From NCBI GenBank assembly GCA_964597685.1, contig CAZQZC010000007.1:1-33310 (forward strand): a stretch of 33,310 bases of DNA, in the 5' to 3' direction. Shown piece by piece: positions 14,414 to 22,938 of this stretch. Position numbers and translations under genes: made by a program. Below the pieces are notes generated by a model. That model was not told where the DNA came from. It ran no database searches and worked only from the letters and a program-made list of their open reading frames with translations. Position 1 is the first letter of the stretch. Each line of letters begins with the position of its first letter. Origin of the DNA: JBCBTJ01 sp964597685. Lineage in GTDB: Bacteria; Pseudomonadota; Alphaproteobacteria; Caulobacterales; Hyphomonadaceae.

Positions 14414-15052
14414 GTGACAGACGCGACGCCCCTCCAATCCAGCCCTGCCCAACGCCGACGTCGGCGCGTGCGCGATTCGATTTTGGCCGCGGCTGAGAAA
14501 GTGTTCGCACGCGAAGGGCAGGCGGGGCTCTCCATCCGACGTTTGGCGGATGAGATCGATTATTCGCCTGCTGCGATCTACAAGTATTTCGGGTCAAAGG
14601 ACGAGCTGATCGACGAGCTGAAGGAATCATTCTTCGAGCGGATCCTCGCCCAGGTTCATCGGATCCGGGACACCGAACTCCCGTTTCAGGAGCGCGCCCG
14701 AGATTGTGTCGCGACCTATGTTCGAACAGCCCTTGAAAAACCGCATCATTATCTGGCGGCTTTCGCTGGCGAAGCGTCCTTGCCTGCGGAAAGCGCCGCG
14801 CAGTCCAACAAGCACCAGGCCTTCGCCGCATTGCAGGATATGGTTCAGGAGGGCGTCGATTGCGGAGCTTTTCGGGCGGACCTTGATCCGCGACGGGCGG
14901 CGAAGTCGGTTTGGGCCGCCTCCCACGGATTGGCGTTATTGATGGCGCATATGCCGTTTTTTCCGCAGATGCGCAGCGATGAGGCGCCTGGGTCGCGAGA
15001 CGATTTCATTGCGTTTCACGCCGATATCGTGATGCGGGGACTAGAAAAATGA
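14414..15052 (+). CDS. TetR/AcrR-family repressor of the adjacent RND pump
   Basis: A 212-residue transcription regulator. An Arg-rich N-terminal arm (QRRRRRVRDSIL) leads into the TetR helix-turn-helix (about residues 34-60, LSIRRLADEIDYSPAAIYKYFGSKDEL). A helical ligand domain follows, containing AAKSVWAASHGLALLMAHM, typical of the TetR C-terminal WHG-like domain. It likely represses itself and the downstream pump until a hydrophobic ligand binds; matching operators lie before this gene and at its 3-prime end. The start is GTG 14414, directly after the 24-base duplication and with only a weak ribosome binding site. Confidence 0.9.
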   Translation: MTDATPLQSSPAQRRRRRVRDSILAAAEKVFAREGQAGLSIRRLADEIDYSPAAIYKYFGSKDELIDELKESFFERILAQVHRIRDTELPFQERARDCVATYVRTALEKPHHYLAAFAGEASLPAESAAQSNKHQAFAALQDMVQEGVDCGAFRADLDPRRAAKSVWAASHGLALLMAHMPFFPQMRSDEAPGSRDDFIAFHADIVMRGLEK

Positions 15053-15064
15053 ACGGCGTTCACT
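15049..15064. promoter_or_regulatory. TetR-type operator before the efflux adaptor gene
   Basis: ATGAACGGCGTTCACT contains the perfect palindrome TGAACG-G-CGTTCA (15050-15062) and begins within the stop codon of tetR. It differs at one position from the site at 14305-14320. TTGAAA at 15065-15070, directly adjacent, could be the -35 of an adaptor promoter, which a bound repressor would block. Confidence 0.65.
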
Positions 15065-15131
15065 TTGAAAACGCCGATTACTCACATAAGTTAAGTCCGG
15101 TCGACGACCCTACAGGCTGAAAGGCGCAGCG

Positions 15132-16316
15132 ATGCACGACGATCTTCCAGAAGCTGCTATCGAAGCCCGAGAGAAACGACCGGGTCCTCTAAAGGGACTG
15201 GCGTTTCTGGCTGCGATCGCAATTGTCGGCTCTGGACTCGGGTATTTCGCGCTTTCGCAACGTTCCGAGGAGGGCCCGCTGGTGCCCCGCCAGGAGCCGA
15301 CGCCGATCGCGGTTGAGATTGAGGTGGCGCAGCTAAAACAGTCTTTCTTGATCGAGGAGCGGTTCACGGGCCTGGTCGCGCCCAGGCGAACCAGCGAACT
15401 CGGCTTCACAAATGGCGGGCGCGTCGACCGGCTCACAGCTGACATCGGCGACCGGGTAGAACGCGGGCGCACGTTGGCGCAGCTCGATGTCCGCGCCCTT
15501 CGCGCGCAATTGGCGACGGCGCAGGCGAATGTAGCGGAGGCTCGCGCCAACTATGAATTGGCCCTGGTCACCGTTCGACGTCAGGCCACACTTCAGGAGA
15601 AGGGCCACGTCACGCAACAACGCCTGGACGAGGCGCAGGCCCAAGCCAATACAGCGCTCGCCCGCATTGACGCGGCCGAGGCGCAAGTTGACCTTTTGGA
15701 GGTGGAGATCGACCTCGCCACCTTGCGCGCGCCCTTCGCCGGCACGGTGATGGAGCGCATGCTGGACGAAGGCGCGATCGCCGCGCCCGGGCAGCCGGTT
15801 TTCGAGCTCATCGAAGACGGCGTCTTGGAGGCGCGCATCGGCGTTCCGTCGGACGCGGCGGCGACGCTCGTCGTAGGCGATGTCTACGTCTTGGAAGGCG
15901 ATCGCGGTCCTGTCGACGCGGTCTTGCGGGCGAAGACCGGCGCCATAGACGCCGGCCGTCGCACGATCGCCGCTGTGTTCGATATCGAGCAGCCGGATCT
16001 GGTGTCCTCCGGCGCTGTCGCTCGCCTTGGGGTGAAGCGGTCGGTCGACGAGCGCGGCTTCTGGGCGCCCGTTTCCGCATTGTCGGAGGCGAACCGCGGC
16101 TTGTGGTCGGTCTACGTTTTGGAGCGCGAGGGCTCAGACTATGTCGCCGTGCCGCGTCTGGTCGAGGTCGTCCATTCCGAAGGCGCGATGGCCTTCGTGC
16201 GGGGGGCGGTCGACGATGGAGAGCGCTTTGTTTCCGACGGGCTCCAGCGCCTCGCGCCAGGTCAACGCGTGATGCCGGTGGCGACTGAAACAGTCGCAGC
16301 GACCGAACGGAGCTAA
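15132..16316 (+). CDS. RND efflux periplasmic adaptor (membrane fusion protein)
   Basis: A 394-residue HlyD/AcrA-family adaptor. An N-terminal membrane anchor (about residues 19-39) is followed by a barrel-sandwich half (NGGRVDRLTADIGDRVERG), a long alpha-helical hairpin (about 115-195, many Ala, Gln and Glu heptads), the second lipoyl half (LRAPFAGTVMERMLDEGAI), a beta barrel and a membrane-proximal domain. It would link the inner-membrane pump to an outer-membrane channel. Four bases separate its stop from the pump start. No TolC-type gene is in the window, so the channel is presumably encoded elsewhere. Confidence 0.93.
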   Translation: MHDDLPEAAIEAREKRPGPLKGLAFLAAIAIVGSGLGYFALSQRSEEGPLVPRQEPTPIAVEIEVAQLKQSFLIEERFTGLVAPRRTSELGFTNGGRVDRLTADIGDRVERGRTLAQLDVRALRAQLATAQANVAEARANYELALVTVRRQATLQEKGHVTQQRLDEAQAQANTALARIDAAEAQVDLLEVEIDLATLRAPFAGTVMERMLDEGAIAAPGQPVFELIEDGVLEARIGVPSDAAATLVVGDVYVLEGDRGPVDAVLRAKTGAIDAGRRTIAAVFDIEQPDLVSSGAVARLGVKRSVDERGFWAPVSALSEANRGLWSVYVLEREGSDYVAVPRLVEVVHSEGAMAFVRGAVDDGERFVSDGLQRLAPGQRVMPVATETVAATERS

Positions 16317-16320
16317 GCCG

Positions 16321-19300
16321 ATGTGGCGCACCCTGTTTTTTCGCACGCCGCGCTTAACGGCGCTCGCGCTTCTGATGGCTTTGGCCGGCGGCTTGGGCGC
16401 TCTGTTGAGCCTTGGTCGTCAGGAAGACCCAACCCTCGTTGAGCGTTATGGCTATGTGCTGACAACGCTTCCCGGCGCGGACGCCGAGCGGATGGAGGCG
16501 CTTGTCACCATCCCGATCGAAGAGGCGCTCAAGGAGCTGCCGGAGATCGTCGAATACGATTCCAGTTCGCGCGCCAACGTTTCCCAAGTCGGCATCGAGA
16601 TCGACGAGAATTTGTCCGCCGCCGAAGTCGACGACGCCTGGACCCTGATCCGCAACCAGGTTGAAGAAGCGCGCGCCAGCTTGCCCGCCGGCGCCAGCGT
16701 GCCTGAAGTGGAGCGTCAATACATCGGCGCGACGACCCTGATCACCGCGTTGGTCTGGGAGGGCGGCGGCGAGCCGGAACTCGCGATCATGTCGCGCATG
16801 GCCCGCACCCTTGAGACGCGCCTGCAGAATCTCGCCGGAACGGAGGAGACGGATCTCTTCGGTTTGCCCGAGGAAGAGATCCGCGTCGTTGTCGATCCGG
16901 ACGCGCTTGCGGCTGCCGGCCTGTCGGCGCGCAGCGCAGCGGCGCTGATCGCCAGTTCCGATTCGAAAACGCCGGCCGGGCAATTGCGCGCGGACGGCGC
17001 CAATCTGGGGTTCGAGATCGGCGGCGAATTCGATTCCATCGCGCGGATCCGGCAAACGCCGCTTGTTCAGCAAGCCGACGGCACGTCAGTGTTGGTCGGC
17101 GACGTGGCTCGCGTCGAAAAGGGGCTCGGCGATCCGCCGCGCGTGATGAACTTTCACAACGGCAAACGTGCGGTCCTGATTGGCGCGTTTATCCAGCCTA
17201 ATCAACGCGTCGACCTTTGGGCGCGGGATGCGCGCGCCATTGTGGAGGATTTCGCCGCCAGCGCGCCGCGAAACATCTCTGTCGACGTTGTCTTCGATCA
17301 AAGCAATTACACGAATGAGCGCCTGACCGGTCTTGCGCGGAATCTTGGATTCTCAGCGCTGATCGTGTTTGCAGTGCTGTTTTTCATCATGGGATGGCGC
17401 TCGGCGATCATTGTCGGCGCGGCGTTGCCGCTGACGATCTGCCTGGTCCTGATCCTGTTCAACGTCTTCGGTATCCCTCTGCACCAGATGTCGGTGACGG
17501 GGCTCGTCATCTCCCTTGGCCTGCTCATCGACAACGCCATCGTCGTGATCGACGAATACGAGCAGATGCGCGCCAAGGGGATGGGGCGGCTGGAGGCGAT
17601 CGACAAAGGGCTGAAGATACTGGCCGGCCCCTTGTTCGCCTCGACGTTGACGACGGCGCTCGCCTTCGCGCCGATTGCGCTCCTGCCGGGATCGGCCGGC
17701 GAATTCGTCGGCATGATCGGGGTCTCGGTGATTTTCTCCGTCGTCTCGTCGTTTGTCCTGTCGATGACCGTCATCCCGGCGCTCGGCGGCTGGTTCGACC
17801 GAACCCGCGCGCCCGGCCAGAAGCGGCGATGGTGGCGCGACGGGATCGTGTTCGACTGGCTCAGCGACGGCTACCGTTGGTCCGTCGGCGCCGTGCTCGC
17901 CTTTCCGCCGCTGGGCGTCCTGCTCGGCGTCGCACCGGCGGTTGCGGGCTTCGCGCTGGGCTTCGGCCAGCCGCAGCAATTCTTTCCTCAGACTGAGCGA
18001 GACCAGTTCCAGGTGGAGATCACGCTCCCGCCGGAGGCGTCCATCCACGACGCCCGGACGTCAGCTCTTCGAGCGACTGAAATCATTCGGGAGTATGGAT
18101 CGGTCACGGCCGTCAACTGGACCCTCGGCGAGCCGTCGCCGCGGGTCTATTACAACGCTTTCAACAATCAACAGGGCGTGCCGGGCTTTGCGTCGGGCTG
18201 GGTTCAGTTCGACAGCGCGGAGGCCGCCCGTGCGCTCGTCAGCGACATTCAACGCGACGTCCGCGCCGCGTTTCCCGAAGCGCAATTCTTGGCCGTGCCC
18301 TTCGAACAAGGCCCGCCAGCCGCCGCGCCGATCGAGTTTTTCATCGCCGGCGACGACCTCGCCACCTTAAGCAAGGCCGGCGAGGAGACGCGCCGCATTC
18401 TGTCGACAACACCTGGCGTGACCTACACGACCGCCAGCCTGCAGCTTGGCGCGCCGACCGTGACCCTGCGCGCCGACGAAGCCGCGACGGCCATGGCGGG
18501 CGAGCGGTTGACGGACCTCGCCGCCGATCTCAACGCAGAGCTTGAAGGCGCGCTCGCTGGCAGCGTTCTGGAAGGGGTGGAGGAGATCCCGGTTCGCGTC
18601 ATCGCCCCGGCCGCGCGCCGAGGCGAGCTTTCAAACCTCCGGTCCAAGGTCATTCAGGCTGCGCCAGGCGAAAGCGGCACGCCGCTGTCAGCTTTGGGTG
18701 AGATCACGCTCGATCCCGACACAGCCGTCATCAGCCGTCGCAACGGCCGTCGTGTGAACACGATCTTCGCGTTCCTAACGCCGTACGCGCTGCCTGCGCC
18801 CGTTCTGGAGGATTACCTCTCCAGGCTTGACGCCGCGGGCTTCGAAGCCCCGCGGGGCGTAGACATTTCGTTTGGCGGCGAAGCGGCCAATCGCGGCGAT
18901 GCAATTGGGGATCTCCTGGGCACCGCGGTTCCGTTGATGCTGCTTATGACAGGCGCGGTTGCGCTGGTGTTCAATTCCTTCCGGATGTCGTTCCTGATCC
19001 TGACGGGCGGCCTATTGTCCATGGGGCTCGCCTTCTTCGGTGTGTGGCTGTTCAACCTGCCCATGGGCTTCAACGCCATTCTCGGCGGGCTCGGTCTCTT
19101 AGGCATCGCAATCAACGGGTCGATCGTCGTTCTGTCGGCGTTGCGGAACAATCCGAAAGCGCTGGCCGACGATCGCATCGCCCAGCGCGAGACTGTGGTG
19201 GACATGACCCGCCACATCGTCGCGACGACATTGACGACCATGGGCGGTTTTGTGCCCTTGATCCTCACCGGCGACCAATTCTGGCTGCCTTTTGCTGCGG

Positions 19301-19446
19301 GCATCGCCGGGGGTGTGGCGGGATCGGGGCTTATCGCCCTCTATTTCACGCCAGCCGTTTTCCGTCTGATGACCATGCGTCCCATCTCCCGCGTTTTCGC
19401 CTGGCTGTTCGGGGCGCGTCGCGCGGCTCCGGCGCCTGCGGAATAG
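16321..19446 (+). CDS. RND-family efflux pump permease
   Basis: A 1041-residue resistance-nodulation-division transporter with the duplicated layout of one helix, a large periplasmic domain and five or six helices, repeated. The helix-4 proton relay reads GLLIDNAIVVIDE (D404 and D411), a variant of the DD pair of hydrophobe exporters (HAE class); heavy-metal pumps have a different pattern. The central domain and helices around LFFIMGWRSAIIVGAALPL and GMIGVSVIFSVVSSFVLSM are typical. Substrates are likely hydrophobic toxins, bile-like compounds or drugs, but cannot be specified. It is the last gene of the tetR-adaptor-pump unit; cysE begins 69 bases further. Confidence 0.94.
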   Translation: MWRTLFFRTPRLTALALLMALAGGLGALLSLGRQEDPTLVERYGYVLTTLPGADAERMEALVTIPIEEALKELPEIVEYDSSSRANVSQVGIEIDENLSAAEVDDAWTLIRNQVEEARASLPAGASVPEVERQYIGATTLITALVWEGGGEPELAIMSRMARTLETRLQNLAGTEETDLFGLPEEEIRVVVDPDALAAAGLSARSAAALIASSDSKTPAGQLRADGANLGFEIGGEFDSIARIRQTPLVQQADGTSVLVGDVARVEKGLGDPPRVMNFHNGKRAVLIGAFIQPNQRVDLWARDARAIVEDFAASAPRNISVDVVFDQSNYTNERLTGLARNLGFSALIVFAVLFFIMGWRSAIIVGAALPLTICLVLILFNVFGIPLHQMSVTGLVISLGLLIDNAIVVIDEYEQMRAKGMGRLEAIDKGLKILAGPLFASTLTTALAFAPIALLPGSAGEFVGMIGVSVIFSVVSSFVLSMTVIPALGGWFDRTRAPGQKRRWWRDGIVFDWLSDGYRWSVGAVLAFPPLGVLLGVAPAVAGFALGFGQPQQFFPQTERDQFQVEITLPPEASIHDARTSALRATEIIREYGSVTAVNWTLGEPSPRVYYNAFNNQQGVPGFASGWVQFDSAEAARALVSDIQRDVRAAFPEAQFLAVPFEQGPPAAAPIEFFIAGDDLATLSKAGEETRRILSTTPGVTYTTASLQLGAPTVTLRADEAATAMAGERLTDLAADLNAELEGALAGSVLEGVEEIPVRVIAPAARRGELSNLRSKVIQAAPGESGTPLSALGEITLDPDTAVISRRNGRRVNTIFAFLTPYALPAPVLEDYLSRLDAAGFEAPRGVDISFGGEAANRGDAIGDLLGTAVPLMLLMTGAVALVFNSFRMSFLILTGGLLSMGLAFFGVWLFNLPMGFNAILGGLGLLGIAINGSIVVLSALRNNPKALADDRIAQRETVVDMTRHIVATTLTTMGGFVPLILTGDQFWLPFAAGIAGGVAGSGLIALYFTPAVFRLMTMRPISRVFAWLFGARRAAPAPAE

Positions 19447-19515
19447 AATAGACTGGACGGGTTGTCGCAGGCTCGATTTCGTCCCATGTGGGACCGAACC
19501 CTGGAGGAGGGCGGC

Positions 19516-20340
19516 ATGGCGGATGACCTGAGACTCGGCGCGACCACGGCTGTCTGGACCCGGCTGCGCTACGAAGCGGCCGAGAGCGCGTCCGAAGAGC
19601 CGACATTGGCCAGCTATCTCAGTGCGGCGATCCTCGGCCACGATCGTTTTGAAGACGCGTTGTCCTATCACCTCGCTCAGAAACTGTCGGGCAATGATTT
19701 GAACCCGCTTCAGGTGCGGGAGATCTGCGACGAAGCCTATCGAAAGGATTCCAGGTTGGTCGAGGCCGCCGAGCGCGACATCGCGGCGATCCTCGATCGT
19801 GATCCGGCCTGCAGGTCGGTGTTGCAGCCCTTCCTCTTCTTCAAGGGCTTTCTGGCGCTTCAGGCTCACCGCATCGCTCACTGGCTGTGGGGCGAGGGGC
19901 GGCCCATGCTGGCGTTTCATCTACAAAGCCGGGTGTCGGAATTCTTCCAGGTCGATATTCACCCGGCCGCTGAAATCGGGTCCGGCGTCATGCTTGACCA
20001 TGCAACGGGCATCGTCATCGGCGAAACCGCCGCCGTCGGCGACGATTGTTCAATCCTGCAGGGCGTCACCCTCGGCGGCACGGGCAAGACCAGCGGCGAC
20101 CGCCACCCGAAAATCGGCAATGGCGTCTTGATCTCAGTCGGCGCGAAGGTGCTCGGCAATATCCGCATCGGCGACGGCGCCAAGGTCGCGGCCGGCAGCG
20201 TTGTCCTTCAAGCGGTTCCGGAGAATTGCACGGTGGCGGGCGTGCCGGCGAAGCCCGTCGGCAAGTGCGCTGAGGCCGCCAAAAATATGGATCAGAGTTT
20301 GCCGCTGGAAATGCGGCTTGAGGACGGCGCCGCTATCTAA
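19516..20340 (+). CDS. cysE: Serine O-acetyltransferase
   Basis: CysE makes O-acetylserine from serine and acetyl-CoA, the first step of cysteine synthesis. The 274-residue protein has the helical N-terminal domain (PTLASYLSAAILGHDRFEDALSYHLA compressed around residues 28-55) and a left-handed beta-helix of hexapeptide repeats. The active-site segment LDHATGIVIGE and the loop GVTLGGTGKTSGDRHPKIG are both present. I chose ATG 19516 because GGAGGAG lies six bases upstream. The alternative TTG 19462 would add 18 residues unlike the family. DUF3126 follows, an arrangement I recall from other alphaproteobacteria. Confidence 0.95.
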   Translation: MADDLRLGATTAVWTRLRYEAAESASEEPTLASYLSAAILGHDRFEDALSYHLAQKLSGNDLNPLQVREICDEAYRKDSRLVEAAERDIAAILDRDPACRSVLQPFLFFKGFLALQAHRIAHWLWGEGRPMLAFHLQSRVSEFFQVDIHPAAEIGSGVMLDHATGIVIGETAAVGDDCSILQGVTLGGTGKTSGDRHPKIGNGVLISVGAKVLGNIRIGDGAKVAAGSVVLQAVPENCTVAGVPAKPVGKCAEAAKNMDQSLPLEMRLEDGAAI

Positions 20341-20406
20341 GCTGGTCTTTGCGCAGCTGGGGCAATCGCTCTACTGTGTCTGGGAAACCCGAATAGGAGT
20401 GAGTCC

Positions 20407-20616
20407 ATGGAGCGTGAAGAAACGCTGCGCCTTGAGGCGTACCTGAAAGAAAAGCTCAACCCCGGCCTGCGGCTTGTCGCGCGGGACAAGACCAATGATT
20501 CGGTTGAGGTTTATCTGGGGGCTGAGTTTTTGGCCGTCGTCTACAAGGACGTCGACGAAGGCGAGACCGCTTATCAATTCCAAATGACCGTCCTTCAGGA
20601 AGACATCTCCGGCTGA
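20407..20616 (+). CDS. DUF3126 family protein
   Basis: A 69-residue protein matching the small alphaproteobacterial DUF3126 family: an N-terminal helix (LRLEAYLKEKLN), a strand pair with DSVEVYLGAEFLAVVYKD, and the closing YQFQMTVLQEDI. Its function is unknown. AGGAG at 20395-20399 lies seven bases before the ATG. It sits between cysE and the osmoprotectant importer, 13 bases before the importer ATPase gene, so it may belong to either transcription unit. Confidence 0.9.
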   Translation: MEREETLRLEAYLKEKLNPGLRLVARDKTNDSVEVYLGAEFLAVVYKDVDEGETAYQFQMTVLQEDISG

Positions 20617-20629
20617 CGGGGCTGTTTCG

Positions 20630-21400
20630 ATGCTGCTCCGGGCTGAGCGTCTCACCAAGCGATATGGCGGCTTTACAGCTGTGGAGGACGTGTCGTTCGA
20701 CTTGGACGCTGGAGAAACGCTGGCCCTCATCGGTCCGTCCGGATGCGGGAAAACGACGACGCTGAAACTGCTCAACCGCCTGATTGAGCCGGATTCAGGC
20801 GCAGTTCGGCTCGGTGGGCGCGAAGCGCATGAGATGGACGCCCATCTTTGGCGCCGGCGGATTGGCTACGTCCTTCAGAACGCTGGATTGTTCCCCCACA
20901 GGAGCGTCTCCGAAAACGTTCTGATCACCCCGACGCTTCTCGGCTGGGATGACGATCGCCTGAGCGAAAAACTCGCCTCTGTCCTGGACATGGTTGGCTT
21001 GCCTGCGGCCGAGTTTGGCGATCGGCGGCCGGATGAATTGTCCGGCGGGCAACGCCAGCGCGTCGGCTTGGCCCGCGCGCTCGCCGGCGAACCGGATCTG
21101 TTGTTGATGGACGAGCCTTTCGCCGCGCTCGATCCGTTGACCAAGGATAGCCTTATCGAAGATCTGATCGCCTTGCGGGGCCGGTTAGGATTCGCCGCTG
21201 TCATCGTCACGCACGACTTTTCGGAGGCGTTGCGCTTCGCAGATCGCATTGCGGTAATGGAGTCCGGCGCCCTCGTTCAGGTGGGACGGCCCCAGGATCT
21301 GATCGATGCGCCGCAATCACCGGCTGTTGAAGATTTGTTGGCGGCGCCTCGCCGCACGGCGCGCGCTGTCAGCGCCGCCTTTTCGGGCGCTGCGCCGTGA
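20630..21400 (+). CDS. Osmoprotectant ABC importer, ATP-binding subunit (OpuCA/ProV-like)
   Basis: A 256-residue ABC ATPase with Walker A GPSGCGKTT (35-43), Q-loop VLQNAGLFPH, signature LSGGQ (137-141), Walker B LLLMDEP (157-163) and H-loop VTHD. The sequence following Walker A and the LNRLIEPDSG segment resemble the glycine betaine/carnitine/choline importers. It lacks the CBS-domain tail of many OpuCA proteins, so osmotic gating may differ. Its stop overlaps the GTG start of the fused permease gene (GTGA). Substrate assignment rests on the partner's binding domain. Confidence 0.9.
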   Translation: MLLRAERLTKRYGGFTAVEDVSFDLDAGETLALIGPSGCGKTTTLKLLNRLIEPDSGAVRLGGREAHEMDAHLWRRRIGYVLQNAGLFPHRSVSENVLITPTLLGWDDDRLSEKLASVLDMVGLPAAEFGDRRPDELSGGQRQRVGLARALAGEPDLLLMDEPFAALDPLTKDSLIEDLIALRGRLGFAAVIVTHDFSEALRFADRIAVMESGALVQVGRPQDLIDAPQSPAVEDLLAAPRRTARAVSAAFSGAAP

Positions 21401-22938
21401 GTATCCCGTTCGCCGATGAATGGTCTGTCTTTTCAGCGTATTATGGCGGGCATCTGACACTGTCTCTTGGCGCGTTGGCGACGGGTCTCGCCATCTCAGC
21501 CCCGCTCGGCGTCCTCGCTGCGCGGTCGGACCGGGTGGCCGGTCCGGCGCTCGGCGCGGCGGGTGTGGTGCAGACGATTCCCGGGCTGGCTCTCTTGGCG
21601 TTGATGGTGCCGTTGATGGGCGGGCGCATCGGATTCTGGCCGGCCTTTGCAGCCTTGACGCTGTATTCAATCCTGCCGGTCCTGCGAAACACGATTGTGG
21701 GGTTGCGCGGCGTCGACGCCGATGTTCGTGAAGCTGCGCTCGCCGTCGGCATGACCGCGCGCCAGCGCCTCATCGAGGTGGACCTGCCGCTTGCAGCGCC
21801 GATCATGGTGGCGGGGCTCCGCACCGCGGCGGTCTGGGTGGTCGGCGCGGCGACCCTGTCAACGCCCGTCGGCGCGCAAAGCCTCGGCAATTACATCTTC
21901 CAGGGCCTCCAAACCCGCAATTGGGATTCCGTCCTGTTCGGCTGTCTCATCGCCGCGGCCTTGGCGCTCGCGCTGGATCAGGTCATCGGGCTATTTGAGC
22001 GGGCGGCGGCGCGGCGAACTCGCGGGCCGGCCCTTGCGGGCGTCGCCGGCCTCGCCTTGATCGCCGCGCCAACCCTTGCGTCCTTGGCGGACAGGTCGTC
22101 ATCCGCGCCCAATGCGCCGCTGACGCGCGAGGCGATCGTACCGCTTGAGGGGCGGACGATCCGGGTCGGAGCGAAAACGTTCACCGAGCAATACATACTG
22201 GCCGATCTGTTGAAGCGTGTGCTGGAGGCTGAGGGGGCTCGGGTAGAGATCGTTTCAGGCCTCGGCTCCGTCGTCGCCTTCGACGCCGTCGCCAAGGGTG
22301 AGATCGACCTCTACGTTGATTATACCGGCACGATTTGGGCGACCGTCATGAAGCGCGAGGATCCCGCGCCCCGCGCCGTGATGTTCGCCGAGACGAGCGC
22401 CTGGCTTCTCAGCGAACATGGCGTGCTGGCCTTTGCGCGTTTGGGATTTGAGAACGCCTATGCGTTTGCGGTGTCCCGCGAGACGTCGGAAAACGGCGGC
22501 GCAGCGAGCATTCAAGATCTTCAAGGCCTGGACCTGTCCATCGCGAGCGATCCGGAGTTTTTCGGTCGACCCGAATGGACCCGCACGCGCGACGCCTACG
22601 GTCTGCAGGGGTTAACGACCCGCGGCATGGATTCCACCTTCATGTACGACGCCGTTCGCCGTGGCGAGGTCGACGTCATCACAGCCTATACGACCGACGG
22701 ACGGATCGACGCGTTCGATTTAACCCTGCTCGACGATCCATTGGCTGTTTTGCCGCCCTATGACGCGTTCATTTTAATGTCGCCGCGAGCGTCGGTCGAC
22801 CGCGCTTTATTGTCTGCGCTGGAGCCCCTTCGCGGCGCGGTGTCGAACGAAGCAATGCGTCGAGCCAACGCCATCGTGGATCTTGAGCGCCGAAGCGTCG
22901 AGGAGGCGGGGGCCGCGCTGCTTGGCTTGTCGGATTAA
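21397..22938 (+). CDS. Fused permease and substrate-binding protein of an osmoprotectant ABC importer (OpuF-like)
   Basis: A 513-residue fusion. Residues 1-200 form an OpuB/ProW-type permease with five or six helices and the ATPase-contact segment EAALAVGMTARQRLIEVDLP. After a further hydrophobic helix and a short linker (about 208-250), residues 251-513 form a substrate-binding domain of the OpuAC family (RTIRVGAKTFTEQYILADLL, GLGSVVAFDAVAKGEIDLYVDYTGT). This fused layout is known from OpuF-type systems. The ligand is probably glycine betaine, choline or a relative. The GTG start overlaps the upstream stop. Its TAA stop shares TTAA (22935-22938) with the convergent monooxygenase gene. Confidence 0.9.
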   Translation: MSIPFADEWSVFSAYYGGHLTLSLGALATGLAISAPLGVLAARSDRVAGPALGAAGVVQTIPGLALLALMVPLMGGRIGFWPAFAALTLYSILPVLRNTIVGLRGVDADVREAALAVGMTARQRLIEVDLPLAAPIMVAGLRTAAVWVVGAATLSTPVGAQSLGNYIFQGLQTRNWDSVLFGCLIAAALALALDQVIGLFERAAARRTRGPALAGVAGLALIAAPTLASLADRSSSAPNAPLTREAIVPLEGRTIRVGAKTFTEQYILADLLKRVLEAEGARVEIVSGLGSVVAFDAVAKGEIDLYVDYTGTIWATVMKREDPAPRAVMFAETSAWLLSEHGVLAFARLGFENAYAFAVSRETSENGGAASIQDLQGLDLSIASDPEFFGRPEWTRTRDAYGLQGLTTRGMDSTFMYDAVRRGEVDVITAYTTDGRIDAFDLTLLDDPLAVLPPYDAFILMSPRASVDRALLSALEPLRGAVSNEAMRRANAIVDLERRSVEEAGAALLGLSD

